Below, one piece after another: positions 16,009 to 24,187 of a stretch of DNA of 52,771 nt. The first letter of the stretch is position 1; each line of letters starts with the position of its first letter. The notes under the pieces are model-generated. The model was not told the origin of the DNA and did not search any database. It saw nothing but the letters and a program-made list of their open reading frames with translations. Origin of the DNA: Streptomonospora mangrovi. Lineage in GTDB: Bacteria; Actinomycetota; Actinomycetes; Streptosporangiales; Streptosporangiaceae. A program made the translations under genes and the position numbers. Location: the NCBI RefSeq assembly GCF_027604915.1, contig NZ_JAJAQC010000045.1:1-52771 (forward strand). Reading direction: 5' to 3'.

Positions 16009-16872
16009 TCAGCCCAGCACCACCGGAAGAAGGATCAGGGAGTTGACCGCCGTGTGCACGGCCAGCACACCCCACACACTGCGGTGGCGCGACCACAGGT
16101 AGCCCAGCAGGATCCCCAGGCCGCCGTGCCACACCGCGATCGTGGCGAGAGCCTGCCAGGTGGGAGTCTCCACCAGGCGGGACAGGTGCATCGCGGCGAA
16201 CAGCAGCGCCGTCGGCAGGATCGCGCCCCAGCGGCCGAGCAGCGCCTCCAGCCGGGTCTGGAGCAGTAGCCGGTAGAACACCTCCTCGGTGACGCTGGCG
16301 GTGAGGAAGGTGAGGGCCATCGCGAGGATGAGGTAGGCGCGGTCCAGCCCGGCGTAGGCGGAGACGTCGGAACTCCCGGCCAGCGGGCTGTAGTAGAGCA
16401 GGTAGGCCCAGCACACCACGGCGGGCACCGGTGCGAGCAGCCGCCACCGGGCGGGCACCTCGGCGCGGGCGCGCCGCAGGGGCGAGGGGGACCGCCACAG
16501 CAGCAGCACGAGGGCCGCGCCGCCCAGGAGCAGCGCCACCTTGGCCGCGCCGTAGAAGGCGGTGTCGCGCAGGGCGACCAGGGCGAGGACGACCGCGACG
16601 GCGACGGCCGTCAGGCCCAGCGCCTGGCGCGTCAGGGCGGGGCGCTCCTCGGCGGGCCAGGGGGCGGGTGCGGGCAGGCGGGGCGGCACCAGGCGGATCA
16701 GCAGCAGCCCGGCCGCCAGGGAGGAGGCGACGGCCAGGAGCGGGGTGGTGTCGGCCTCGGCGTCGGTCGAGAGCCGCAGGTCGGTGTGCCCGGTCGCGAC
16801 CAGCGCGCCCAGGGCGAGCGCCACGGCGGCGAGGCAGCAGCCGACGATGAGGGGGGTGGTGCGGATTTGCAT
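16009..16872 (-). CDS. CPBP-family intramembrane metalloprotease (Abi/CAAX-like)
   Basis: 287 residues with about eight hydrophobic segments. The CPBP active-site motifs are present: EEVFYR (Glu196, Glu197, Arg201), MHLSR with His229, and HTAVN with His273 and Asn277. Members cleave prenylated or membrane substrates, act as bacteriocin-immunity proteins or as scaffolds. ATG 16872 has no good SD, so the start is provisional. The same frame continues open to 19431, but that is an artefact opposite real plus-strand genes. It is divergent from the Gfo/Idh gene at 17263; no functional link is visible. Confidence 0.85.
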   Translation of the reverse strand: MQIRTTPLIVGCCLAAVALALGALVATGHTDLRLSTDAEADTTPLLAVASSLAAGLLLIRLVPPRLPAPAPWPAEERPALTRQALGLTAVAVAVVLALVALRDTAFYGAAKVALLLGGAALVLLLWRSPSPLRRARAEVPARWRLLAPVPAVVCWAYLLYYSPLAGSSDVSAYAGLDRAYLILAMALTFLTASVTEEVFYRLLLQTRLEALLGRWGAILPTALLFAAMHLSRLVETPTWQALATIAVWHGGLGILLGYLWSRHRSVWGVLAVHTAVNSLILLPVVLG

Positions 16873-17088
16873 CGCGCCAGCATGGCGGCGGAGGCGGCGG
16901 CGCGCATCGTCCGTGCGGGCGAGGTGTGCTCGTCCTTTCGGGTCATGGCCGCTCGGCGGGCGGGCGGACATGCGGAGGGCGGGCGCGGCACCGCCCGCCG
17001 GCTCCCCGCTCCCGGGGTCAGGCCGGTCGGCCACCGCCATCGAACCGCTCCCCCGTTCCTTCCCCCGGTGCGGCGGCGCTCGCGGCCG

Positions 17089-17118
17089 TTGACACGTGCG
17101 GCGGCGGCTGCCTACATT
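17089..17118 (+). promoter_or_regulatory. Housekeeping-type promoter of the Gfo/Idh-DUF6807 pair
   Basis: TTGACA (17089-17094) and TACATT (17113-17118) with an 18-nt spacer. The -10 hexamer is followed 4 nt later by a LacI-type operator. The AT-richer patch CTACATTATC stands out locally. Confidence 0.65.
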
Positions 17119-17122
17119 ATCT

Positions 17123-17138
17123 CGGCAAGCGCTTTCCA
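17123..17138. promoter_or_regulatory. LacI-family operator site A (CGGCAAGCGCTTTCCA)
   Basis: Near-palindrome centred on AAGCGCTT, just downstream of the -10 element, where a bound repressor would block initiation. It matches sites B-E in this window, and the LacI-family consensus of CcpA-like regulators. Confidence 0.8.
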
Positions 17139-17262
17139 AGGCGGGGGCGGAGTCGACGGCACTGCCCTCGGCCCGGCACCCCACCGGCGGACCGCTCCCC
17201 CGCGCCGCCGCCCCGCCGGTGCGCCCGCCCCGACCGGTACCGACGCGCACAAGGCAGGCCCC

Positions 17263-18417
17263 ATGAGCCAGACCCCCGTTCCGGTCGTCCTCGTCGGCGC
17301 GCACGGCCACGGCCGCTCCCACCTGCGCAACCTGCGCGCCCTCGCTGAGGAGGGGCTGGTGCGGCTGGCGGGCGTGTGCGACCTCGTGCCGCTGCCCGAC
17401 GCCGACCTGGCGGGCTTCGGCCCCGTCGCCCAGGACGGCGACCTGGCCGCGCTCATCGCCCGCACGGGCGCGCGGGTGACGATCCTGTGCACCCCCATCC
17501 ACACCCACCTGCCGCTGGCGCGCACCGCGCTGGCGGCGGGCTCGCACCTGCTGCTGGAGAAGCCGCCGACGGCCACCGCGACCGAGTTCGCGGCGCTGCG
17601 CGCGGCGGTGGCCGACTCCGGGCTGGCCTGCCAGGTCGGGTTCCAGAGCCTGGGGTCGGCGGCGGTCCCGGCCGTGCGCGCGCTGATCGCCGAGGGCGCG
17701 ATCGGCGCGGTGCGCGGGATCGGCGGCGCGGGCACCTGGATCCGCACCTCGGCCTACTACGCGCGGGCCGCGTGGGCGGGGCGGCGGGTGCTGGCCGGGC
17801 ACGACGTGGTCGACGGCGCGCTGACCAACCCCTTCGCCCACGCGGTGGCCACGGCGCTGGCGGTGGCGGGCGCCCAGGAGGCGGTCGGCGACGCGATTGA
17901 ACTGGAACTCTTCCACGCCCACCCGATCGAGAGCGACGACACCTCGTGCGTGCGGGTGCGCGCGCCCGACGGCACGCCCATCAGCGTGGCGGTGACGCTG
18001 TGCGCGCGCACGCACCGGCCGCCGCACCTGGTGGTGCACGGCGCCGCCGGGCGGATCACGCTGTACTACACGCTGGACGAGGTGCGCCTGGAGCGGCCCG
18101 GCGAGCCGCCGCGGACGATCGTGTACGGGCGCACCGACCTGCTGCGCAACCTGGTGGAGCACGTGGAGGGCGGCGCACCGCTGCTGGTGCCGCCCGAGGC
18201 GACGGCGGGGTTCACGGCCGTGCTCGACGCGGTCCGCCGCGCGCCCGACCCGCTGCCGGTCCCCGAGGAGTTCCAGGAGGTCACCGAGGAGGCGGACGGC
18301 ACGCACCGGGTGGTGGCCGGGGTGGACGACCTGGTGGCGCTGAGCGCGGAGCGGGTGGCGCTGTTCTCGGAACTGGGCGCGCCGTGGGCGGCGCTGGCCC
18401 AGCCCGGCCGCGCCTGA
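17263..18417 (+). CDS. Gfo/Idh/MocA-family oxidoreductase (first copy)
   Basis: 384 residues. The N-terminal Rossmann domain starts VVLVGAHGHGRSH (residues 9-20, an unusual variant of GxGxxG). EKP at 99-101 carries the family's catalytic Lys, and the C-terminal alpha/beta domain follows from about 125. These enzymes oxidise or reduce sugars, inositols or their derivatives with NAD(P). ATG 17263 has an AGG-type SD. It has its own promoter and LacI-type operator, and is followed 81 nt later by a DUF6807/PmoA-like gene, a pairing seen in sugar-catabolic clusters of actinomycetes (from memory). Substrate unknown. Confidence 0.85.
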   Translation: MSQTPVPVVLVGAHGHGRSHLRNLRALAEEGLVRLAGVCDLVPLPDADLAGFGPVAQDGDLAALIARTGARVTILCTPIHTHLPLARTALAAGSHLLLEKPPTATATEFAALRAAVADSGLACQVGFQSLGSAAVPAVRALIAEGAIGAVRGIGGAGTWIRTSAYYARAAWAGRRVLAGHDVVDGALTNPFAHAVATALAVAGAQEAVGDAIELELFHAHPIESDDTSCVRVRAPDGTPISVAVTLCARTHRPPHLVVHGAAGRITLYYTLDEVRLERPGEPPRTIVYGRTDLLRNLVEHVEGGAPLLVPPEATAGFTAVLDAVRRAPDPLPVPEEFQEVTEEADGTHRVVAGVDDLVALSAERVALFSELGAPWAALAQPGRA

Positions 18418-18498
18418 GCGCGCGGGTTGACGCGGGGCGCGGGGACTGCGCGGGGGCGGGCGGCAGCGGATTCGGCGGCTCGTCAAGGAGGCGGAGCG

Positions 18499-19497
18499 GT
18501 GACGGAAGGGAGCGGCCGGATGGCCGAGGAGGCAGCCGAGGCGGCAGCGGCGCGGACGAGCCGGGCGGCGCGGCCGGAGGGCACGGTGCCCGGGGGCGGC
18601 GGGAAGCCGGAGGAGACCCGGGGGGCGGCGGACGCGGAGGCCGTGGAGCTGCGCTGCCGCGGTGTCGCCGTGGCGTCGTGGCGCGCGGGCGCCGACGTGC
18701 CGCCGGACCTGTCGCCGCGCCCCTACCTGCACCCGGTGCGCACGCTGGGCGGGACGGTCGTCACCGAGGTCTACCCCGCCGACCACCCGCACCACCTGGG
18801 GGTGGGGGTGGCGGTGCCCGACATCGACGGCACGAGCTTCTGGGGCGGCACCACGTTCGTCCGCGACCGGGGGCCGGTGCTGCTGGACAACCACGGCCGC
18901 CAGGAGCACCGCGCGTGGACGCGGGCCGGGGAGTCGCGGCGGACCGAACGCGTCGCGTGGCTGAACCGAACCGGTGCGGAGTTGTGCGAGGAGGTCCGGG
19001 AGACCGCCGCCGTGGACCTCGACGCGCGGGCGTGGGCGCTGTGCCTGCGCAGCCGCCTGCGCAACACGTCGGGCCGCGAGCTTGAGGTCAACAGCCCCGC
19101 GACCAAGGGCCGCCCGGGAGCGGGCTACGGCGGCTACTTCTGGCGGGCGCCGAAGGAGGCGGAGCCGCCCCGCTGCCTCGGCCCGGAGCAGGAGGGCGAG
19201 ACCGCCCTGCACGGCTCCCGGTCGCCGTGGCTGGCCCTGTTCGGCGGCTCGTCGCCGGACACCCGCTGGACGCTGGTGTTCGCGGCCGTGGGCCCGGAGC
19301 GCGACCCGTGGTTCCTGCGCGCCCGGGAGTACCCCGGCGTGGGGGCGGCACTGGTCTGGGACACCCCGCTGAGGTTCGCGCAGGACGCGGAGATCGACCG
19401 CCACGTGGTCACCGTGGTGGCCGACGGCCACCTGTCGCCCTCCGAAGAGATCCCCGTTCTTGTCGCCAGAGCAGAAGCCGCAGCGGCTGCCGACTGA
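18499..19497 (+). CDS. DUF6807/PmoA-like protein
   Basis: 332 residues. After a long low-complexity N-terminus (to about residue 50) comes the recognised family core: RPYLHPVRTLGG, then DHPHHLGVGVAV with paired histidines, then FWGGTTF. Members are often called PmoA for a historical reason unrelated to methane oxidation and occur in sugar-degradation clusters. No catalytic role is established; a carbohydrate-binding beta-sandwich is plausible. GTG 18499 follows a perfect AAGGAGG 7 nt upstream, which decides the start. Likely co-transcribed with the Gfo/Idh gene and so in the LacI-type regulon. Confidence 0.8.
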   Translation: MTEGSGRMAEEAAEAAAARTSRAARPEGTVPGGGGKPEETRGAADAEAVELRCRGVAVASWRAGADVPPDLSPRPYLHPVRTLGGTVVTEVYPADHPHHLGVGVAVPDIDGTSFWGGTTFVRDRGPVLLDNHGRQEHRAWTRAGESRRTERVAWLNRTGAELCEEVRETAAVDLDARAWALCLRSRLRNTSGRELEVNSPATKGRPGAGYGGYFWRAPKEAEPPRCLGPEQEGETALHGSRSPWLALFGGSSPDTRWTLVFAAVGPERDPWFLRAREYPGVGAALVWDTPLRFAQDAEIDRHVVTVVADGHLSPSEEIPVLVARAEAAAAAD

Positions 19498-19509
19498 CGG
19501 CCGCCCGGT

Positions 19510-19815
19510 TCACCTGCCGAAGACGTCGGTGGCATCCTCGGCGGTCGCCGCCCGAACGAGCCAGACACGCAACCGGTCAAGATCCTCACACGAGAGCACG
19601 ACTTCGCGCTGCCGCTCGCTGACCTCGATCCCCCGAGCCCGCAGGACCTCAAGCACAGCCCGAGACTGGGCTTGCACTCGACCCTCCTCAAGCCCTTTCT
19701 CGCGCCCCTCCTCAAGCCCTTCCTCCCGGCCTTCCTCCCGGCCGATTCCGACGTACTTCTTGGCGAAGTCACTCTGCCACTCGTATTCCATGGTCTTCAT
19801 GAGATCCCCCGGCAC
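19510..19815 (-). CDS. Orphan duplicate of the C-terminal tail of the adjacent Rpn-like protein
   Basis: 101 residues from GTG 19815, or 96 from ATG 19800, which has GGGGGAT upstream. It repeats the last third of the neighbouring protein: MKTMEYEWQSDFAKKYVGIG, a GREEGREEGLEEGREKGLEEG-type coiled coil and RAVLEVLRARGIEVSERQR. The nuclease-like N-terminal part is absent. It has one fewer REEG unit and a diverged C-terminus (ATDVFGR instead of AHEVFAD). It arose by tandem duplication and begins 6 nt past the stop of the parent gene. It could be a non-functional remnant or an inhibitor able to pair with the parent coiled coil. Confidence 0.6.
   Translation of the reverse strand: MPGDLMKTMEYEWQSDFAKKYVGIGREEGREEGLEEGREKGLEEGRVQAQSRAVLEVLRARGIEVSERQREVVLSCEDLDRLRVWLVRAATAEDATDVFGR
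19518..19806. repeat. Tandem duplication, copy 1 (truncated gene)
   Basis: Nearly identical to 19829-20130. The offset is 312 bp at the left end and 324 bp at the right because copy 1 lacks one 12-bp unit (tcccggccttcc) in the REEG coiled-coil region. Homology fades at the left end, where the two C-termini differ, and ends abruptly on the right at the codons for EDLMKT/GDLMKT. Confidence 0.9.
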
Positions 19816-19821
19816 TTCCGG

Positions 19822-20748
19822 TCAATCGGCGAAGACCTCATGCGCGTCAGCGGCGGTCGCCGCCCGAACGAGCCAGACACGCAACCGGTCAAGATCGTCG
19901 CACGAAAGCACGGCATCGCGCTGCCGCTCGCTGACCTCGATCCCCCGAGCCCGCAGGACCTCAAGCACAGCCCGAGACTGGGCTTGCACTCGACCCTCCT
20001 CAAGCCCTTTCTCGCGCCCCTCCTCAAGCCCTTCCTCCCGGCCTTCCTCCCGGCCTTCCTCCCGGCCGATTCCGACGTACTTCTTGGCGAAGTCACTCTG
20101 CCACTCGTATTCCATGGTCTTCATGAGATCCTCCCAGTAGCGCCGCGCCTCCGCGTCGAGCTTCGCGACGACGTAGTCATAGTAGAACGCACGCCTGTCC
20201 TCGGGCGATGCATCCAGCGCGGCCTGGAGGCAGTCCAGGACCTTGCGGTTGTCCTGGTGCGCGGGCGCCGCCAGTACGGCGAGTTCGGGCACCTCTCGGG
20301 CGCGCTCGACATCGTCGATGACGGGAACGTTGTCGGGGCTCATAACCGCAGGCCGTAGAACCATGCCGCCCGCTTCGACCTCGATCGGGCCGGCTGCCCA
20401 GTCGGCGGTCTGCTTGGTGGGGCACACCACGAGCAGCCGCACCGGGCAGCGCAGCCTCTCGCGCACTTGGGCGACGTACAAAGGCCACGTATAGGGCTTG
20501 TCATCGTCTTGGCGCAACTGGATCTCGGTGATGACGGCGAGCTTCTTTACATTCTTCTTGCCGTAAAGGACCGTCACTTTGTCCGCTTTATGAGCTTTAA
20601 GGGAGATAGTCGTGAGATCGGTGCACCCGAGTTCCGCATGGTCGTACTCGGGCACCTCCATCCCGCACACCTCGCGAAGGATGGTCGGCACCACGTCCGG
20701 CGCCCATTGCAGGAACAGCACCTGCAATTCGTGTTCTTTTCCGGGCAT
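19822..20748 (-). CDS. Rpn/PD-(D/E)XK nuclease-like protein with REEG coiled-coil tail
   Basis: 308 residues. The N-terminal domain (about 1-150) begins MPGKEHELQVLFLQWAPDVVP and has a strand VLYGKKNVKKLAVITEIQLRQD whose EIQ fits the ExQ of Rpn/transposase_31-type nucleases. The C-terminal part has YYDYVVAKLDAEARRYWEDLMKTMEYEW and then repeated GREEG units, typical of this family. Related proteins promote recombination or are mobile-element passengers. ATG 20748 fits the family N-terminus although its SD is weak; the frame stays open to 20841. The 5' half (about 20480-20800) is less GC-rich than its neighbours, which suggests recent transfer. Nuclease activity is inferred. Confidence 0.7.
   Translation of the reverse strand: MPGKEHELQVLFLQWAPDVVPTILREVCGMEVPEYDHAELGCTDLTTISLKAHKADKVTVLYGKKNVKKLAVITEIQLRQDDDKPYTWPLYVAQVRERLRCPVRLLVVCPTKQTADWAAGPIEVEAGGMVLRPAVMSPDNVPVIDDVERAREVPELAVLAAPAHQDNRKVLDCLQAALDASPEDRRAFYYDYVVAKLDAEARRYWEDLMKTMEYEWQSDFAKKYVGIGREEGREEGREEGLEEGREKGLEEGRVQAQSRAVLEVLRARGIEVSERQRDAVLSCDDLDRLRVWLVRAATAADAHEVFAD
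19829..20130. repeat. Tandem duplication, copy 2 (within the full-length gene)
   Basis: The 3' third of the Rpn-like gene, duplicated as copy 1 at 19518-19806. It carries one more 12-bp REEG-encoding unit than copy 1. Confidence 0.9.
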
Positions 20749-20973
20749 GGCGTGGAGATTACCGAGACGGCGGCAACAGCCGGTAATCGACACCGAAGTC
20801 GCGGCATACGTTACCGCCGTTGCGGATATCCGGAAGGACAAAGCCTACCGCCAAAACGGCATCCGTTCCGGCAAAGAGGACGGCTTTTCGGAACCTTGAA
20901 GACACCCTCACCGCACCGGCCCGCCCCCGCTCCCCCGCCGTTGACCCGCCGCCGACGTCCGTGCCATCCTGGT

Positions 20974-20989
20974 TGGTAAGCGCTTTCCA
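20974..20989. promoter_or_regulatory. LacI-family operator site B (TGGTAAGCGCTTTCCA)
   Basis: The closest match to the ideal palindrome in this window (one arm mismatch). It lies 43 nt before the SDR gene and just downstream of a TTGACC (20941-20946), 18-nt spacer, CATCCT (20965-20970) promoter, the same layout as site A. Confidence 0.85.
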
Positions 20990-21031
20990 TTTCGCTGACG
21001 CCGATCGCGGCTGGAACAGGGGACGATCGCC

Positions 21032-21991
21032 ATGCGCATCCTCGTCACCGGCGGGGCGGGCAGACTGGGCCGCAGTGTGGTCGCCGTGCTCGCCGCTCGC
21101 GGGCATGACGTGGCCTCCGCCGACCTCGTGCCCGCCGCCGCGCCCGCCGCCGCCTCAGCCCGTGCCTCCGCCCCCGCTTCCGCGTCCGGCGCCGCACAGG
21201 CGGACGGCGTCACCCACATCACCGCCGACCTGCTGGACGACACCGCGCGCGGCGACCTCTTCGCGCAGGTGCGGCCCGAGGCCGTGGTCCACCTCGCCGG
21301 GATCGCCGTGCCCTTCGCGCGGCCCGACACCGAGATCCTGGCCGTCAACACCCGGCTGGCCTGGGCCGTCCTGTCCTCCGCCGTCGAGCACGGCGCGCGG
21401 TCGGCCGTGGCCGCCTCCAGTCCCACCGTGTTCGGCTACGGCACCCCCGACTGGCGGCCCCGCTACCTGCCGCTGGACGAGGACCACCCGCGCGCGCCCC
21501 GCCACTCCTACGGGCTGAGCAAGCTGATCATCGAGGAGACCGCGCGCACCCTCTCCCGTGCCAGGGCCGCCGGCTGCACGCTCACCAGCGTCCGCCCCGG
21601 CTACGTCATCGCGCCCGAGGAATGGGCGGGCGCGCCCACCCAGCAGGGACACACGGTCGCCGAGCGGCTGCGCGACCCCGAACTGTCGGCGGTCGCGCTG
21701 TTCAACTACGTCGACGCGCGCGACGCGGCCGAACTGTTCGCGCTGCTGTGCGAGCGGTCCGGTGCGGCGACCGGCGGCGAGGTCTTCCACGCCGTCGCCG
21801 AGGACGCCCTCGCGCTCGCCCCGCTGGCCGAACTGCTGCCGCGCTTCCACCCGGGCACCGCGCCGCACGCCGCCGCGCTCACCGGCCGCCAGGGCGCCTT
21901 CTCCTCCAGGGCGGCGGCCGAGCGGCTGGGCTGGCGGCCCGCCCGCACCTGGCGCACCGAACTGCGCGGCCCCGTGCCCGAGGCGCCCTGA
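21032..21991 (+). CDS. NAD-dependent epimerase/dehydratase (extended SDR), uronate-dehydrogenase-like
   Basis: 319 residues. NAD-binding MRILVTGGAGRLGRSVVAVL at the start, HLAG near residue 88, and catalytic YGLSK (Tyr-x-x-x-Lys) with a preceding Ser in AASSPTVFG. Extended SDRs of this size include sugar epimerases and uronate dehydrogenase, which turns uronates into aldarolactones; I favour the latter because it shares a LacI-type operator with KdgD and sugar-acid dehydratase genes. Residues 35-65 are an Ala-rich insertion between the cofactor-binding strand and the rest. ATG 21032 has GGGGA upstream. Epimerase function is the main alternative. Confidence 0.8.
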   Translation: MRILVTGGAGRLGRSVVAVLAARGHDVASADLVPAAAPAAASARASAPASASGAAQADGVTHITADLLDDTARGDLFAQVRPEAVVHLAGIAVPFARPDTEILAVNTRLAWAVLSSAVEHGARSAVAASSPTVFGYGTPDWRPRYLPLDEDHPRAPRHSYGLSKLIIEETARTLSRARAAGCTLTSVRPGYVIAPEEWAGAPTQQGHTVAERLRDPELSAVALFNYVDARDAAELFALLCERSGAATGGEVFHAVAEDALALAPLAELLPRFHPGTAPHAAALTGRQGAFSSRAAAERLGWRPARTWRTELRGPVPEAP

Positions 21992-22208
21992 CCCCGCGCC
22001 CCCGGGGCCGCGCGCCCTTCCGCCGACGTCCGCCCCCTCCCGCCGACGCCGCCCCTCCCTCGGCGCCGCCCTCCCGCCGACCTCCGGCCCCACCGGGCCG
22101 CCAGGTCGGCGGGCCTCCGCCCGAACCCCCGGCCGGGGATCGGCCCTGCGTGTCGGGGTTCACGGGCGCCCGTCGGCGGTCTCGGCTGGTCGCCGCCGAC
22201 GCGCGCGG

Positions 22209-22237
22209 CCTATGATCGAACGGCGGAAAGAGTTTTC
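22209..22237 (+). promoter_or_regulatory. lacI promoter -10 and operator site C (CGGAAAGAGTTTTCCA)
   Basis: TATGAT (22209-22214) is a near-consensus -10 element. Eight nt later the 16-bp site 22222-22237 keeps both GGAAA and TTTCC arms of the LacI palindrome but has AG-T at the centre instead of CGC. It lies 24 nt before the regulator start, so it likely serves autoregulation, perhaps with weaker binding. Confidence 0.65.
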
Positions 22238-22260
22238 CACCAGGGGCGAAAGGTCAGGCT

Positions 22261-23295
22261 GTGGGCAGCGGATACGTGACATTGGAACAGGTCGCCCGGC
22301 ACGCCGGCGTCTCCCTGGCCACCGCCTCGCGCGTGCTCAACGGCAGCACCCGCCAGGTCGGCCGCACACTGCGCGACCGGGTCACCGCCAGCGCGCACGA
22401 GCTGGGCTACCTCGCCAACGCCTCGGCGCAGACCCTGGCCCGCAACACCAGCTCCCTGGTCGGGCTGATCGTGCACGACATCGCCGACCCCTACTTCTCC
22501 AGCATCGCCTCGGGCGTGACCCGCGCGGCCGAGGACGAGGGCCTTGTCGTGGTCCTGGGCACGACCGGCCGCACGCCCCAGCGCGAACTGGAACTGCTGT
22601 CGACGCTGCGCTCCCACCGCGCCCGCGCGGTGGTGCTGGCCGGCAGCCGCACCGTCGAGGAGGAGACCACGCGCCGCCTCGCCGACGAGATCGCCACGTT
22701 CACCGGGCGCGGCGGCCGGATCGCGTGCGTGTCCCAGGAGGGGCTGCCCGCCGACACGGTCGTCCCCGACAACCGCAACGGCGCCGCCGAACTCGCCCGG
22801 CACCTGATCGGCCTGGGCCACCGGCGCTTCGCGCTGCTGGCCGGCCCCACCAACCTGCGCACCGCGCGCGACCGACTCGACGGCTTCCACGCCGCGCTGT
22901 CGGCCGCCGGCATCGAACTGGACCCGCGCAACGTGGTGCACGGCGCCTTCACCCGCGACGGCGGCTACGAGTCCACCCGCCGCCTGCTGGCCGCCGGCAC
23001 CGACGCCACCTGCCTGTTCGCCGTCAACGACGTCATGGCCACCGGCGCCATGGCCGCGCTGCGCGACGCCGGCCTGCACGTGCCGCGCGACCTGTCGGTG
23101 GCCGGGTTCGACGACATCCCCACCCTGCGCGACCTCACCCCCGGCCTGACCACCGTGCGCCTGCCCCTGGAGTGGATGGGTGAGGAGGCCGCCCGCCTCG
23201 CCCTGAGTGAGGACGCCGCCGAGGAGCCCCAGACGGTGTCGGTGTCGGGCGAGGTCGTGGTCCGCGAAAGCACCGCCGCCCCCACCGCCGGCTAG
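22261..23295 (+). CDS. LacI-family transcriptional regulator
   Basis: 344 residues. The N-terminal helix-turn-helix is VTLEQVARHAGVSLATASRVLNG; the recognition helix SLATASRVLN is close to that of CcpA (SMATVSRVVN), in line with the TGGAAAGCGCTTTCCA-like sites found. A hinge (ASAQTLARNTSSLVGLIV) leads to a periplasmic-binding-like sensor domain ending in GFDDIPTLRDLTPGLTTVRLP. GTG 22261 has AAAGG upstream. A diverged operator lies before its own gene and better copies before the Gfo/Idh, SDR and KdgD operons, so it is the likely local repressor, released by a sugar or sugar acid. Confidence 0.92.
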   Translation: MGSGYVTLEQVARHAGVSLATASRVLNGSTRQVGRTLRDRVTASAHELGYLANASAQTLARNTSSLVGLIVHDIADPYFSSIASGVTRAAEDEGLVVVLGTTGRTPQRELELLSTLRSHRARAVVLAGSRTVEEETTRRLADEIATFTGRGGRIACVSQEGLPADTVVPDNRNGAAELARHLIGLGHRRFALLAGPTNLRTARDRLDGFHAALSAAGIELDPRNVVHGAFTRDGGYESTRRLLAAGTDATCLFAVNDVMATGAMAALRDAGLHVPRDLSVAGFDDIPTLRDLTPGLTTVRLPLEWMGEEAARLALSEDAAEEPQTVSVSGEVVVRESTAAPTAG

Positions 23296-23347
23296 CACCG
23301 CGCGGTCGCCCTCGGCGGACACCGGCCGGGGGCGGCCCTGAGGTGGG

Positions 23348-24187
23348 TCAGTCCCCGTCGGGCAGGGGGCGGGTGGCGGGGCCGGTGTAGGTGGCGAGGA
23401 CCTGGCGCGGCAGGGGGCCCTTGATGCGGGACCGGCCGCGGCTCTCCTCCCAGGCGTGGGCGAGGATGCCCACCGAGCGGGACAGGACGAACAGGCCGCG
23501 GGCGAGTTCGGGGGCGAAGCCCAGGGAGGCGTACACCACCGCGGTGGCGCCGTCGATGTTCATCGGGACCGGGCGGGTCCGCCGCTGCGCCAACGCCTCC
23601 TCCAGGGCCAGCGCGGACTCCAGGGGGCCGGGGTCCACGGCGCCGGCCCGCACCCCCTCGGACACCATGGCCAGCAGCGGGTCGCGGCGGGGGTCGCGGG
23701 GGTGGAAGCGGTGGCCGAACCCCGGCACGTAGGCGCCCCGCTCCCGGTACTCGGCGACGACGGAGCGGGCGACGTCGCCGGTGTCCTCGCCGGCCGCGCG
23801 CCGCTCGCCCATCCGCTCCAGCAGGGCCAGGCACTGCTGCCCGGCGCCGCCGTGGACGTCGCCCAGGAGGTTGACCCCGGTGGCGACCGCGCTGTTGAGG
23901 CCGACCCCGCAGGTGGCCGCCATCCGGGCGGCGGCGATGGAGGGCGCCTGGGGGCCGTGGTCGACCCCGGCCACCAGCGCGGCCTCCAGCATCCGGGCCT
24001 GGGCCGGCTCGGGCAGGTCCCCGCGCAGCAGGAGCCACACCACCTCGACGAAGCCGAGCCGCCCGATGACGTCCTGCACCGGGTACCCGCGCAGGTCGAT
24101 CTCGCCGGGGGCGATCCGGGTGACGGCGGTGGCCCACCAGGCGCCGATCTCCTCGTGGGTCATGGTCGCGGCGTCCGGGGCGCTCAT
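23348..24187 (-). CDS. Citryl-CoA lyase / short citrate-synthase-like protein
   Basis: 279 residues, shorter than citrate synthase (about 370-430) but with its catalytic triad: His112 in VHGGAGQQ, His159 in PGFGHRFHPRDPR and Asp212 in MNIDGATAVVYASLGF. Short proteins of this type are annotated as citryl-CoA lyase (citryl-CoA to oxaloacetate and acetyl-CoA). ATG 24187 overlaps the stop of the CoA-transferase gene (ATGA), and that gene overlaps iclR, so all three are coupled. With the divergent TctABC importer this suggests catabolism of citrate or an analogue. Condensing (synthase) activity on another acyl-CoA is the alternative. Confidence 0.8.
   Translation of the reverse strand: MSAPDAATMTHEEIGAWWATAVTRIAPGEIDLRGYPVQDVIGRLGFVEVVWLLLRGDLPEPAQARMLEAALVAGVDHGPQAPSIAAARMAATCGVGLNSAVATGVNLLGDVHGGAGQQCLALLERMGERRAAGEDTGDVARSVVAEYRERGAYVPGFGHRFHPRDPRRDPLLAMVSEGVRAGAVDPGPLESALALEEALAQRRTRPVPMNIDGATAVVYASLGFAPELARGLFVLSRSVGILAHAWEESRGRSRIKGPLPRQVLATYTGPATRPLPDGD

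Larger units (their letters stand above)
16873..17262. other. Divergent intergenic region (390 bp) with LacI-type promoter/operator
   Basis: It separates the CPBP protease gene and the first Gfo/Idh gene. The rightward promoter and operator at 17089-17138 are listed separately. I see no small gene and no hairpin here; the part near the protease start holds no recognisable SD. Confidence 0.5.

Noticed and set aside
16009-19431. A 1140-residue open frame on the minus strand and similar long frames (for example 2545-5397, 8521-11883)
   Set aside because: They run opposite to well-supported genes, are Arg/Pro/Gly/His-rich without family motifs, and arise from the high GC content. Only the last part of the first one, 16009-16872, is a real gene (CPBP protease).
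19510-19815. Frameshift or split-gene explanation for the short REEG ORF
   Set aside because: The DNA shows a clear tandem duplication with the full-length gene intact beside it, so it is not a broken second half of that gene.
21992-22200. Possible extra gene between the SDR gene and lacI
   Set aside because: Frames there are Pro/Arg-rich and lack SD signals; the stretch is under 270 bp and reads as the lacI promoter region.
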